Source: Dipteris shenzhenensis
Taxonomy: Eukaryota > Polypodiophyta > Polypodiopsida > Gleicheniales
DNA: 64,000 nt
Assembly (NCBI GenBank): GCA_047967505.1
Contig: CM106539.1
Reading direction: 5' to 3' (one strand)
The position numbers were made by a program, and so were the translations under genes. The notes beneath the pieces are model-generated. The model made no database searches. It saw only the letters and a list, made by a program, of their open reading frames with translations, and had not been told where the DNA came from. Of this stretch, positions 33,845 through 45,960 are shown one piece after another (position 1 is the first letter of the stretch; every line of letters starts with the position of its first letter).

Positions 33845-34915
33845 TGTTGACTCTATGCCAACATGGACTTAGGTAGAACAGAATGTGTGTGTAGAGTAGC
33901 GGCAAAGCTCCACTTGCACTTGCATAAGGCTAGAAATAATCCCTCTTAGAAATCCAACTTGCAAGTTCTACATGCAAGTTCTACATACAACTCCTACATA
34001 GAGTTGTACATGCAATTCTTTCTACATACGACTTCTACATGCAACTCCTACATGCGACTTGTACATGCAAGTTCTACATGCGAGTTCTACATGCAAGTTC
34101 TACATGCGAGTTCTACATGCAAGTTCTACATGTAGAGAGAGAATGTGTTACACTTCCTACATGCAGAGAGAGAAGCTCTCCAACTTGTATAAATACCCCA
34201 TAATGGAATGAAGCCCACACTCTTTTGGGGCATTGTGTTGAGTTCTACTTTGGTATTCCAAGCAATTGTCTCAAGTGTCCATGCTTCCTTGCACTCCACG
34301 TCCAAAAGCATGTCCTAACCTTGCAACTCCTCCTCCCCTCTCCTCCAACCTTGCAACCCATCCTCTCCCTCTCCTCCTCCCTCCTGCTCCTCCTCCTCCT
34401 CCCTCCTGCTCCTCCTCCTCCTCCCTCCTCCTCCTCCTCCTCCCCTCCTCTCTCTTCTTTCCCCCATGCTCTTACACCTTCTTCCTCTCCCACTCCTATG
34501 CTCCCCCTAAACCCTTTGTTCCTCAACCCTTAAACTCCATGATCTACGAGGGAGACGAGTTCTCCACCATGTACTCTATCTTGAACCTTGGATCCTCCTT
34601 CTAACCCTTGAACTCCTTCTAAACCTTGGAACTCCTTTTAAACCTTGGAACTCCTTCTAACCCTGGAACCTCCTTCTAAACCTTGGAACTCCTTCTAACC
34701 CTAGAACCTCCTTCTAAACCTTGGAACTCCTTCTAACCCTATAACTCCTTCTAAACCTTGGAACCTCTTCTAAACTCTAGAACTCCTTCTACCCCTGGAA
34801 CCTCCTTCTAAACCTTGGAACTCCTTCTAACCCTAGAACTCCTTCTAAACCTTGGAACCTCCTTCTAACCCTTAAACTCCTCCTAAGCCCTGCAACCCCC
34901 AATGAAGACAAAAGT
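33845..34915 (+). repeat. 3' LTR of the unassigned LTR element
   Basis: About 1,071 bp. It is shorter than the 5' copy mainly because the 13-bp minisatellite has roughly half as many units. TATAAATA is at 34,198-34,205. Flanking sequence to the right returns to Helitron Rep. Confidence 0.85.
33957..34134 (+). repeat. 13-bp minisatellite in the 3' LTR
   Basis: The same unit as in the 5' LTR but only about 13-14 copies, so the two LTRs have changed copy number independently since insertion. Confidence 0.95.
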
Positions 34916-35057
34916 TTTCATTACCTCAATCATGATGATACACGTTCCTTTTACACATGCATGCACTTTGTTTGCTTACCACACTTAAGCCTACGTCTCT
35001 CACCGAAACATGACTTGACATCCTAAGCTACACATATACTACAACCGACAACCCCGA

Positions 35058-36760
35058 TATATCTGTAGGTGACAAAAAGCCTCGGAACCCTGCATACTAA
35101 GAAAACCCTGCTCTTCCTACGAAAGTCATAGGAAAGAGCAAACACCAATTGCATGGGCAAAGAATACAGGCAAGAGAGGAAGTCCAAGACATGAACATCG
35201 AGTGGCTCCTATAATCCCATATTGGCTTTCGCAACTTTGAATGCCTTTGCACTTCAGCTGACTACGAGCATAAGCTCGAGAAAAACCTTTTTGTGATGCT
35301 CAAACAACTAGGGCCCCTACCTTTTTTTTGACTTTTTCAGCTGCAAAAAAACTCATATCCATTGATTCATTATCTGCATAATATCAAACCAACATCTGAA
35401 TTATCACCGTCAGATGTTAGCAATTTGCGCCAGCTTGTGCATTCTGATCTAGTAACAACTACAAGGAAATATGTGCACAAATTCAAGCGATGAAGCATCT
35501 CCTTAAACAAGATGCCACAATTTTGGGGAACATACTTGATTTCTTCTTTGTAACGGAGCTCCAAAATAGAGGAAGCCAACATGATCATGGACTATTGTGG
35601 TTGGAAATGCTCCTGTGTATGGTGAGGCCCTTGATTCAAAGATTGAGGCCTTCATTGTTGACAAGCACATATGCACATACATTTCAAGACTTGACGTGGA
35701 TAACAAAGAAATCGAAAAGCACAAGCATAACAAAACATGCAAAAAAAGAGAAACTTCGTGCCACTTGCATTTTCCACGGCCTCCCATGAGGATACAAAAA
35801 TTTCAACTCCACTAGATAGAAGAGCCAATGTACTTAAACACACTCAAAACAAGCTATAAAAGAATCAATGCTTTCATGTATGAAAATTGCATTGGTAGCC
35901 TTGACTTCGACTTCCTGGATGCCCTTTCATGACTGAAGAAGAGTATATCACAGCGGTGCGGTCTAGCATTGCCCAACCCACCCTTTTCTTGCAAAAGGAT
36001 ATCTACACAAGCAATTTCAGCATCACTATATAGGCTATTGAATGCAAATACTAATGCGCAATTTGTTATGAACCCCCATGCAGCCGGATCTTACTGCACT
36101 TCATACATGACAGCGGGGTCGATTGTGTCACTATCGAAGCCATCAAACAAGCTTTGCACCAATACTTGCAATTGAATGCACTAGCAAATGAGTGTATTTC
36201 GCAAGATTAGCAATGCCATCTTGAACAATCAGCAAACCAGTTCGCAACAAGCAGTGTACTTAAGAGTATTGTTGCCATTGACAAGCACAACAAGGAAATT
36301 CTAGTACATAAACACAAGCCCCCCTAAGGAGTGCACCATTCTCCTCAAGCAACGCTCTCAGCTTGAGAAATTAGAACCGCAAAGCACCAATGTTTTTTCC
36401 TTGACATAATTGGCAAGTATAAAAATAGATCAAATGAGTTGAGCGATTTGTGCTTGACAGAGTACGCACAATGACGAGACAAAATTGACCAAAGATTGTC
36501 CGTTTCAACAACTATAACAAAGGGCAAAGACCCTGAAAATCACTACAGAGAGCTATGCTTGCTATATTTGCCATTCAGGAGCAAGGAGCATAGCATAAAT
36601 GACAATTTCCCTACATGGCACGACTTGTATTATCATGAACTTTAAACAATTGACACCATCAAGAAGAAATTGAACAAATACAATTTACCTTAGGACCATG
36701 CAAATACTGCATCACCACTATCTCTTTCCCAAGACATGCTTGACAACCAATCCACTTTAA
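35058..36760 (+). pseudogene. Rep (HUH nuclease) region of a Helitron
   Basis: Rolling-circle replication initiator part of RepHel. Reading with frame changes: PTKVIGKSKHQLHGQRIQAR near 35,120; QLGPLPFFLTFSAAK near 35,310; the HUH motif region NRGSQHDHGLLWLE (two metal-binding His at 35,580 and 35,586); NAPVYGEALDSKIEAF; HKHNKTCKKR; MTEEEYITAVRSSIAQPTLF near 35,930; NAQFVMNPHAAGSYCTSYMT near 36,055; PKIVRFNNYNKGKDPENHYR and LLYLPFRSKEHSI near 36,500-36,600. The order matches Helitron Rep. It would nick and join single strands at Helitron ends. The frames are broken. It is the continuation of 22,725-23,228 across the inserted LTR element. Confidence 0.9.
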
Positions 36761-38287
36761 ATAATGAGTTCGACTTGCGCACTAAATTGGAGGGCCTAAA
36801 TCAACACCACAAGGCAAGTGACTTTACGTACATGTTCATGCCCAATATCCAATACCATCATGAACTTCACAAATCGAACAATACACAATGTGAAATTTTG
36901 TGCTCTGTCCACATCAGCAAATATATTGACATTGCGGCATGTTTTTAGAGGCATATTTTGGCAATTTGCCTTTGCAAATTTGAGTGTGGCATAATGTGCA
37001 TGGAAGACCAAGTGACTTGTGTGCAATTGGTGTGAGTTCATGCTGAACCATGAAGGTACTTATTGCAGTAGAGGTGCGGCGTTGCCCTTGAACTCGAAGA
37101 CTCTGCAACAAACACATGGAAACAAAGGCGTATCTTGGATTCTCTTTAAGTACCTTGTGATGGCATTACTTTGGATTGTCTCTTTGGCAAAGCAAGCTAC
37201 CTGTTGATACTTTGAGCGCTATTGGCTGTGGTGTTGTTGAGGCAGAGGCATGCGAGGAGTTTGGGTGGTAGAGGGGGTGTCGTTGCGCATAATGCCATCA
37301 TGAGAGTAAAGTCCTTTCTCATTTTGTATGCTCTCTTGACAATAGCTTGCATTGAGTGCATGGACCATGGGAACATTTTCAAGTAACAAATGGTGAACCT
37401 TTTGCAGCAACATGCAGCATCGCTTATACTAACGATAGCAAATAGGCCTTTTGCTCTGCATCCCAAAGAACATAGGCACCCTTCTGCTTTTTCTTGTGCA
37501 CATGAGCGATCTCTACAGGAACAATGAGTTCCTGCATGAGCAAAGTATGTATGACTCTGCAGCCACTCCCAACCTTCAAGGCAATGCACGTGCCTAAAGT
37601 GTCTTAGCAAATCACTTCAAAGGAACATTGTAGGGCTGCACTTCCATGAAGAAGGCATTCATGAATCAAAGCTCATGAGTTTGAGGTGTTCTTCAGTATC
37701 AAAATCATGTGTTAAAGTTCTGTAGTGTGCAGATGCATCTCCAACACTTTCGCAAGCAATTATTTCCAAGGCGCTTCGATGGAAGGTGAATGAACGAAGA
37801 TCGAATTGTACAGCATTTACGCATTTCATATGTGTGAGGAGGGTAAAATTTAAGCAAACATAGAAGCAAGTGAAAGTTCTTTGGATGGGCCTTTTTGAAC
37901 CTAGTGTGCTTACTAGTGTCATACAATTGTATATCCACTTGTTCACCCATTGTGCAGTGTCTACTTGGTGCATAGGTGAAGCAACAAAGTAAACCGAAAG
38001 AAAACAACTAATGAATGAGAACGTTGAAAGAGCATGATCACATTAAAGGAAAGAGTTGGTTGGCACATAAGATTTTTACGCGTTTGGCTCAAATGCCACA
38101 AGTGCCCAATGCTGTTGATTATGAAGCTCCCGCTCGGCTTAATGCTAAGGAACATGGAGCACACATGCAAAACCCTTTTAGTATACAAGTCCAAAGAAAG
38201 GTGTCTGAGATCCAAGCAAAGTGTCCACATGTGCTTCGTGGATTGTGATCATCAAGTCTAAATTGTCATGAAGGTAGATGTGCCCTT
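36761..38287. other. Helitron-internal region without an assignable gene
   Basis: Several medium frames on both strands, none with a family motif I can name. A + strand continuation of Rep (ASPLSLSQDMLDNQSTLNNE) fades out near 36,950. Helicase sequence, which should follow Rep on the + strand, is not seen here. Confidence 0.4.
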
Positions 38288-39391
38288 TTAGCAAACGAAA
38301 ATTTGGCAATGAATTGGATGGACATGCAAGTGTAGCAATAAGGATGTGCACGATCGCGGCTTACATGTGTGCCATTGCAATTGCCACACTAAAACTCCAC
38401 TAGTTGCATGTTTTGGCTCATGAAGTGCAGCACACCTATGGCCTAAAACACTAGATGTTAGCACGAGTTGTGCACGCAATGAGACAAACGAATCAATGAT
38501 GACTTACTCTTTGACCATAGCCAAGCTTGGACACTTGAGCCACGAACACTTGCTAAAGCTCCTCTTTCTTTTGGCTGTTCGGGATTTCCACAAGGATGCT
38601 GAAGTCATAGAAACCCAAGGCATTCTTCGCCACCATGTAGGAGACATTCTTGAGAGTGTACATGACAATCTCGTCATCATTGAGGATATTTTTACGCTTT
38701 GTGATAAGAAAGCTACAAAAAAGAAGAGTTAAAAACCCACACAGGAATGCAATGTCTCCAAGATAAGAGCAGCCAAGGTGCTTACCACCACTGCATGATC
38801 TTTGTCACGTGGGCCTGCACTGCCCCCACTGTCCACCTTTATGACAACAACACTTACACTGGCCATGATAGTTGAAATTATGCCTTGCTTCATCCTTATC
38901 GCCCAGGATGCGAATGGCGCAAGCTTAGCTATTGATGTTTATAAAACAAAGTGAACATTGCCCTCGAACTCTTTGGCCTTGACTACTAAGGTTGTTGCAT
39001 CAACGTGCATGGAAAAGTACCAACCACCCCCCTTGCCTCAACCTTTCTTGTATAGCATCGCACCTTTGATTCTATAGAAAGAGTTGGGCAATAACATGTC
39101 TTTGTATTGCTAGACAAATGTGTGGGGGACAATCAAGGTGATAGTCTCACAATTATGTCGGTCGGTAAAATCAGCACACAAGTGTGGCTTTCTTATCCTT
39201 AAAAGTGCCATACTTCCCAAGGAGCTTCCCCTCAAAAGCAATCTATGGGTGATGGCATCGGTGATTGAACTAATGCAAAGCAAAGGCAACGTATTCCCAC
39301 CCACTATGAATTTGCCTCCAATGAGCATAGTTGCTTTGTGATATACTACGTTCTCATGGCCTTCGCTTGAAATTGCCTCGTTTGTGTCCAA
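38288..39391 (-). pseudogene. Possible RPA70-like OB-fold remnant
   Basis: On the minus strand a frame starts MDTNEAISSEGHENVVYHKA and continues through a TAG with QYKDMLLPNSFYRIKGAMLY and WYFSMHVDATTLVVKAKEFE, patterns resembling the OB folds of replication protein A large subunit. Further left, in another frame, CGNCNGTH...CYTCMS gives CxxC pairs as in the RPA70 C-terminal zinc ribbon. Plant Helitrons commonly carry RPA-like genes next to RepHel, which supports the reading. The similarity is by eye and weak; another ssDNA-binding or unrelated gene is possible. Confidence 0.4.
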
Positions 39392-39607
39392 AGGTTGCTA
39401 CAAGTCATTGCATGCCATTTTTTTTAGGGATGATGCTTTGCTCGCTGCAACAATGGGTGGAATGCACACTATGTCAAATGCATTCTTCCAAAAAAGGTTA
39501 TGCTCACAAAACGGAAGGTTTGTTAACTTGCAATAAACATTTCTTTCGGTTTGTTGCAACGCGTTGGCATATGGTATGGGTTATTGTTGACTTTCCTACT
39601 TACTTAG

Positions 39608-39675
39608 ATTGTATAATTACATAGAATCTTGTTTGTATAATTACTCAGATTGTATAATTACATAGAATCTTGTTT
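39608..39675 (+). repeat. 27-bp direct repeat
   Basis: ATTGTATAATTACATAGAAT plus CTTGTTT occurs twice, separated by a 14-bp partial copy (GTATAATTACTCAG). AT-rich; no function assigned. Confidence 0.85.
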
Positions 39676-41222
39676 TAATTGACACCCACAATAATGTAGC
39701 ACGAAGTTACAATACTTTTCTTCATTTTTTGAATGGTCAACATTATAATGGATTGTAAAATTTTATCTCCAATATGAAGTAAACACAAAGAGTTTATCAT
39801 AGTTCAATTTGCCATTCAATTTTTGACTGAATATCAAATAAACCAACACTATATACAAAGTTCAAAACGCCATAGAACTTGCAAGTAATTGATTGGCAAC
39901 AACGAATATACTATCACACTATGTACACCCATACATTCATTGATTTATAGTAGCAAACCACGATGAGACGAACCACCACGAGATAATTCTTTGTGGTGAT
40001 GGCGTTGCATGCAGACGAAATCCTTGGCATTAAAACTGAACTGAATTCTCATCCACACAAGACATTTGCGGCAATGCCGATGAACCTCTCCTACAAAGGA
40101 AATTTGCAGAGCCATGAAGACATCCTCAAGTCCCATGAAGAATTAGACGGTAGAACAATGCTCATCAAAGAATTCTTTGCAAGTCCTTTGCACAACGACC
40201 CATGCAGTTTGGTTTTTCCCCAAATGTAGGCGATAACATGCCACACAAGATTAGAGGCACCACAATTGATGGCTAACCATAAACACATAACTGACGTGGA
40301 CCAATGAAAGATTTCATGCCAAATGAAGGAACACAAATAAAATTATACGTATTTTTTCGGGCCAAAAAGCTCACCTCCTATTGGATATGGGGGCCTCTCA
40401 ATGTGCAAACAACGTTACTTGATTGAAGGATGCCTTACTACGTAAAAGTCCCTGGTCGGCCAAGATCTGATAGCAGCTGTCAAATCATGGCAAATTAGGA
40501 ATGGGAATCTCCCCACAATTAATTTAACTAGCCCACAGTTAGGGTCTTAGTTAATTAAAAGAACAATTTTACCTTGAGTTACATCAAGTGGTGAGAGTTT
40601 GATTTCGTGGAAGGAAAGGCGAGGCACTTTCCTTCAAGGAAAGTCCTCCCTCGGCGCATTCCCCTATATGTCAAGGTCGTGGGTTGGCTTGGGTTTAATC
40701 TGAGCCGTTGGATCGAGAGCCTTTAAGACACAGAATTTGCCCCTCTCAGAGTCTAAAAATATCGACAGACGTGCTCGCAAACGGCCGGGAAAGGCCACTT
40801 ATTGACCTTTCCCGGTCGGAATGCGGCTGGATTTGGGCTTGCGGCCCCGCCACCGGAATCTGGCAGGCTTCCTCCCCATGGCCCTTCCCTACTCCATCAA
40901 CTACTTTTCTTTCACGATAAAGAATGCATGTGGAAGGCCATTAATTTGCCCCGTAAATCAAATGTAAGTGTTCAATTGTCGTTACTAAGAGTCCTTCCCT
41001 CCCACATTCAAAGTTTAGGTGAAGTCCTCTGGTGCGTTGTGCACAAGATCATCACTCTCAAATTGCTTCTTCATGGTACTTCCTGACATCGTTCCCCGCC
41101 ACAGCATATTTTTCCTGGCATTTCTCTGTACCGTTAAATGAAATGTTTTGAACTCGCTAGGAAAGCACATTGAACGTTGGATTTTTGCTGCCTGCGCGAT
41201 ATTAAAGCATCGCTACAAAGTC
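39676..41222. other. Intergenic region upstream of NUP54
   Basis: About 1.5 kb without a recognisable coding region. The left half (to about 40,340) may still be Helitron. The right half presumably holds the NUP54 promoter and 5' untranslated exon(s). I see no clear TATA box close to the gene. Confidence 0.4.
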
Positions 41223-41242
41223 GGAGAGAGAGAGAGAGAGAG
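41223..41242 (+). promoter_or_regulatory. GA-repeat near the NUP54 5' end
   Basis: A GAGAGA tract of about 20 bp lies 420 bp upstream of the NUP54 start codon. GA tracts are frequent in plant core promoters and 5' UTRs. Role inferred from position only. Confidence 0.35.
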
Positions 41243-41660
41243 TTGCGTGTCTGTTACTCAAAAAGGGAAAAAATGCACCTCTTTGTTATTCGTACTCTAA
41301 TAAGGTATTTCTCTTTGGTGTTAAGATGCAGTTGTACGTTGACATAAAGGAAGGGGATGTGAGAATCTGATCGGGATTTGGGTGGTTTCCTTTATCAGCT
41401 CTGAAAATCGGTTAAAACATCACATATATTGCAGGTTGTGGTGTGATTCCAGTAATTTCTCCGAGCTCAAGAACTGAATTTACTTCGATGGACATAGAGA
41501 TTAGTTGTTCAAGGATTATGCTTGTTTTCTGCAAAGTTATTTCGAGTGGTATAGGTTTCTCATAAGCAAGGTGTGGATGTGGAGGATGTTCATTGGTGTT
41601 TGTTTTGCAGGAGTTTCCAGATCCATAGCTTTGTTTTTTGGATTATTACAAACAGCAACC

Positions 41661-42347
41661 ATGTTTGGATCCGGCACAACTCCCTTGTTTGGGTCTACTT
41701 CAAGTCCATCAATCTTTGGAGGAGCTTCAACTCCTGCCTTTGGAGCAACCTCTTCTTCTGTTTTTGGATCGACTTCAACCCCTGCTTTTGGAGCTACCTC
41801 AACACCCTCTCTCTTCGGAGCGAGCTCGGCATCCCCTTTTGGAGCAACTTCAACTCCTGCTTTTGGAGCTAGTTCAAGCTCATCATTATTTGGAAGCAGC
41901 TCTACCCCTGCTTTTGGAGCTAGCTCAACTCCCTCAATCTTTGGAGCAAGCTCAACACCATCTATCTTTGGATCAGCTTCCACTCCAGCTTTTGGAGCAT
42001 CTTCATCCCCATTTGGGGCCACAAATTTGTTTGGAGGGGCTTCAACCGGCACCACGCAGTCAGCTTTTGGTCAACCAGCAATTGGTCAAACACAGGGGTC
42101 TCCTTTTGGATCTCTGCAGCAGACTTCGCCCTTTGGCCAGTCTCAGTCTCCCTTATTCGGTCAAACTCCGAGCCCCTTTGGAACGACACAACAAAACTTG
42201 TTTGGTCAATCGACACCTGGTTTTGGTCAACCACAATCAACCACATTTGGCACGCCTCAGCAACCCTTTTTCCAAAGTGGCCAACTCACAACACAAATGG
42301 CACCTGTTGCACCAATGTCAATACCGCTCCCTGACAGGGAATTGCAG
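41661..42347 (+). CDS. NUP54: NUP54 exon with FG repeats (coding exon 1)
   Basis: N-terminal FG domain of nuclear pore protein Nup54, a member of the Nup62-Nup58-Nup54 channel complex; the FG repeats line the pore and bind transport receptors. The 229 codons begin MFGSGTTPLFG and contain about thirty FG dipeptides in PAFGASSTPS-type repeats, then Gln-rich FGQ repeats, ending LPDRELQ before a GT donor at 42,348 (phase 0). I chose ATG 41,661 because a probable acceptor (TTTTGCAG, ending 41,610) lies upstream and the FG repeats start at once; the frame stays open to 41,505, but that 52-residue extension is hydrophobic and unlike the family. The match to exons at 59.3 kb confirms the identity. 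Confidence 0.92.
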
Positions 42348-44870
42348 GTCAGCAGTTTAGTCTTATGTTTTCTGCTTGACAAAATGTTTAATGAAATTGC
42401 TCCTTATCAAAGTATCTGTTATGTTATTTCTTAGATAGCTGTCCTTGTGCAAACTCAGTGCAGCCTTTTACTTGACACTAACTATTAGAGCATCATTAGC
42501 CTCCTATTGCACAACATTTATATGAACAGAAGCTCTCAAAGTAGCCAAAGGAAATGCGAGGGCTTCTTTAACATGCCAATCTTTCCATGAGTGGAAGTTC
42601 CGGCAGCTGAAGTCACCCATGGTTGTCCATAGACAGTATCACAGTTTATTTACACCTTTTTCAACATATATATTGCACAAGTTTGTCCTACATGATTTGG
42701 TCAAGTGAGCAAGATATGAACTGCGGATTCTGACCAAGTTATGTACATAATAATCGGCACATCAAATATGCTTGAGTTTACTAGCATCTTATTTAAGGCT
42801 TGTTCTGCTTCAAGGAAAGTTACGTGTGAATTTTAAACTTGTTTTATAGCATCTTCACAGTCATAAAATTGTCCCAAAAAGTATTGCTAGTGGTCTGCCT
42901 CTCAGCCAGAAAAGGGTTAGCAAAGTCACCAACGTCAGGCCTCATTCAGCCCAGCAATTAAAAGTTTATGTGCTCCTTCCCATTTGTCAGGAAGAAAGAT
43001 GCTTGCTTATGAACAAGGCAATGTTCAAGAGTCTGTTTTTGATGCTGTGGATTGAGTATATCTTGGAGATGCTGAAGCGAGCAAGGGTCTCTTCCAATAC
43101 TTGTAAAGACTGGCAATCTTAAAGTACCAATGGCCAAGGCAGATATCTTGAAGATTGCTTCAACAGAGACAGCTTATCTTGAATATACGGTGATGCGAAT
43201 TGGGTCCACTAATGGACCTGCAACTTCCCTCCTGCATGATGCTCTGAGATTTTCAAACATTTGTTGGCAAGCATGCCTTTGTTCATAAGGTCCATTTAGG
43301 AACCGGTCTTTTGAAGAGGTCAAGAGGTCAACAGTCCAAGGACAACACAAGGCATTCTGTGAAAAAAAAGGACAACACGAGGCATGTCTTGTAATTGTTG
43401 GATGAAATGAGGTATATACATCAATGCCAAAAAGTCATATTTATTTTGTTGAGGAGATACAACAGTTATTGATGTCCATGACATTTGCCAAGCTTGCCAG
43501 AAGGACAGCAAGGACCTGTTAGAATCAGGTAATGCCCTAGCTGCACGCTCCCATGTGAGCAAGACATCAGTAGTCTAGGTCTGGGTTTGAGTATACTTGC
43601 CCATTCAGGGCTGTACATATCAGTCCATGACACATGTAGGAACCGGTCTGGTGTCCTTGAAGGAGGTGTTTTGCCAGGCCACTATGGCACTGAAGGGCTG
43701 TTCAGAGCTAGCCATATGTAGGCTTAATAGGCACATGTTTGGGCCCAGCATTGCATCATCTTTGAACTGATCAGGATCGTCCCCTGGCACTACGTAGGTC
43801 CGCTGTTGCAGGGCCTATGGTCCATCAGATCTGACCTTGCTCAGTTCGTTTTTTAAAGCTCAGACGCTCTCCCCAAGGTTATTTACAGGGCCTCAGCAGG
43901 CACGCAGGAAAGGAGTCAGCAATAGCTCTCGAGGCCATTGGGCTGCGATTTTACTCAGCAAACTTTTTGGTACCTTCAGTGTGCACATCGTTGAATAGCT
44001 TTATGAGGATTTATTTGATTCTTTATTCTGCTGTTTATTTCCAGATTTGAGTTCATCTCTTTGTTCACTAGCTTGCTGAGAGATTGGAGAGAGCTGAATG
44101 TTCCTTTACTTCCATATTTGGCTGCTGCACTAAAAAAATATTGCTGTTCATTCATTTGCGTACCATCAAAGGTTAAGGTTAAACTCTTGTGATGACCATC
44201 AACTACTGAAGGAATGAGACCTTGATAGGAGCTGACTCTGTTTTCAATCAATTGAACTTCGTCTCCTGAGTTGTCATTTCAAATTTTCCAGCTTCTTCAA
44301 GAGGGAAAGGTGGATGAAACACTATCCATTTTGGAAGATGTAGATTCGAAGTCACACGGTTACAAAAAGATTTGGACGGTTACCGCTAGTGTGGAGACAA
44401 AGCTAGTGGACATCAGCATTGGCAAAGATGTGATGCCTTCAAATCCTAATGAAGTTGAAGAGTGGGAAGATAAAGACCTCGAAACCCTTCTCTGATCATC
44501 AGGATGACAGTAGGCTTGGTGAGTTATATCCAAGTTCCAACTGTGGGTCATGAGCCTTGCCGGGTTGGCCATTTATTCTATTCCGCGATTGATCTCTTAT
44601 TCCACCCTTTCCCCGAAAAAATAGAAGTTTCGATCTCTTTAGTAAAGTAGTACTCATGAATAAGTCTGTGGAGACAACTTTCAAAGCACGGACTATCTTG
44701 AAGGACACATACAAGACCACAAGAGTGCTAAATCTCTAGAATCAATTGTTTGCAATGAGGAGGATGAAAGTGACGTATTGCATGGCCCCAGCGTGAAGTT
44801 CAAGGTTGTTCGGGTGAGTTGGCATAAGTTGGTTAGAAGATCTACACCAATGCACTAGCCATGTTCCTAT
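42348..44870 (+). other. NUP54 intron 1, left part
   Basis: 2.5 kb of intron with no convincing gene. A 74-codon frame at 44,271-44,495 (ending EVEEWEDKDLETLL) is not recognised. A stretch at 44,560-44,720 may be another LINE tail (IPPFPRKNRS followed by an A-run), but this is too weak to call. Confidence 0.5.
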
Positions 44871-45581
44871 TGAGCATGCATCTGTGAGATTTTAAGTTTT
44901 GTGGCCAGTTTGTGGAGCTGCCTGATAGCGCAGAAGATTTGGTGGGGGCCATCCGGATCGTGGCTAGGATGCAGTGGGACTTCACTTGGGGCATGGCAGT
45001 CTGGGTGATGGAGGGGGGTCATGCCTTCTTGATTGTCATGGTTATGCCAGCCTATAGGATCCAGGGACAGGGTCTTCTGGATTGAGGCGCAGGGCACGGC
45101 GACTCCTTCTCACCAGCGTCCTATATCTTCATTGAGGACAATATTAAGAGATGGTGTCCAGCATCATTCCTTGGAACATCTGGGTTGCCTGTTGCATGGA
45201 ATGCTATCAGGTTCCCCCTACAGCCACCCTCATTGCCATTTGGTAGGATATCATCTATACCTTGCATGCCATATAGGAGCGAGGGACAATGGGATCTTGG
45301 ACAACTACTAAGAGGCAGGCACATTTGTGCAAGGCTTGGCTTGTAGGTGTCTTCTACATATTCACAGGGCAAGTCATCTGCTGGTTGTATAGTCTCCTGG
45401 TTGTTGGCCCTTGTTTTAGAGACTCCCTAGACAGGGAGCTGGGTTCTCTAAAAACAGGCTGGTTGACAGTCAGCGTTTCTTTTTTGTTTTCTTCCACAAT
45501 CCGTGCCACTTGAATAACTGATTTGTATGATTGGTTTTTTCTCAAGCCTTAATAGACAGTTCTTTTCTCTGAAAAAAAAAA
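44871..45581 (+). mobile_element. LINE 3' fragment, sense to NUP54
   Basis: The + strand reading SIIPWNIWVACCMECYQVPP and, after a gap, DIIYTLHAI lines up with the tail of the LINE ORF2 at 62.2-62.5 kb (SISSWHIWRARCTEALDG, DTVHTLIAIW). The 3' end CTTAATAGACAGTTCTTTTC plus an A10 run (45,572-45,581) also resembles that LINE's end. It is therefore a 5'-truncated LINE copy. Frames are broken. Confidence 0.6.
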
Positions 45582-45960
45582 GTTTTGTGACCAGTAAAAT
45601 GGCATTAGAATGCATGAAGACATTGACCTTCATGGATATGAGGGGCCCGTTGTTATGAGAAGCCATGCTGCTATGAGAAGAAGTGAGAGCGAAGATGTTT
45701 GGAGATGATGATAGAGCCTTCTTTGCTTCATGCAAGGGGGTAAGCTTGGCAAGGACAAGCCCAAAGATTCAAAGGGTGTCAAATTTTCTGGTAGTGCAGA
45801 CAAGAAGAAGGCTGTTACGAGGGAAAGTGAGCTGAACATGTTTGGAGATGGTGATGGCTAAAGGGGTTGCTGGGGAGGGGCTGATGGGTGCGGAGGCTAT
45901 TGTCTGAAGTGGTGCACTAGGTGATGCTGGAAAAAATGAGTCTTTGGTCTCCTTGTATAG

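Larger units (their letters stand above)
23229..34915 (+). mobile_element. LTR retroelement with unassigned ORFs, inserted in Helitron Rep
   Basis: Direct repeats of about 1.18 kb (23,229-24,405) and 1.07 kb (33,845-34,915) both begin TGTTGACTCT and carry a TATAAATA box on the + strand (23,725 and 34,198), so the element reads rightward. Without the nested copia element it is about 5.8 kb. Helitron Rep sequence lies on both sides, showing it is an insertion. I see no RT, RNase H, integrase or protease motif; instead there are long + strand frames I cannot assign. No target duplication or standard primer site is visible (the left interior starts TTTGGCCACCCCC). It is probably a large non-autonomous LTR element carrying its own or captured genes. 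Confidence 0.75.

Noticed and set aside
34911-34915. AAAGT as target duplication of the unassigned LTR element
   Set aside because: The left flank before 23,229 is CCAAC; the two do not match, and AAAGT also occurs inside the left LTR end.
36914-37610. Minus-strand Cys-rich frames as a second helicase or zinc-finger gene
   Set aside because: No ordered helicase motifs and the cysteines have no consistent spacing; left unassigned.
41537-42360. Other ORFs overlapping NUP54 exon 1 (minus strand Pro/Val/Glu-rich; + strand Leu/Gln-rich)
   Set aside because: Alternative frames of the FG repeat; the MFGSG frame matches NUP54 and splices correctly to exons 2-4.
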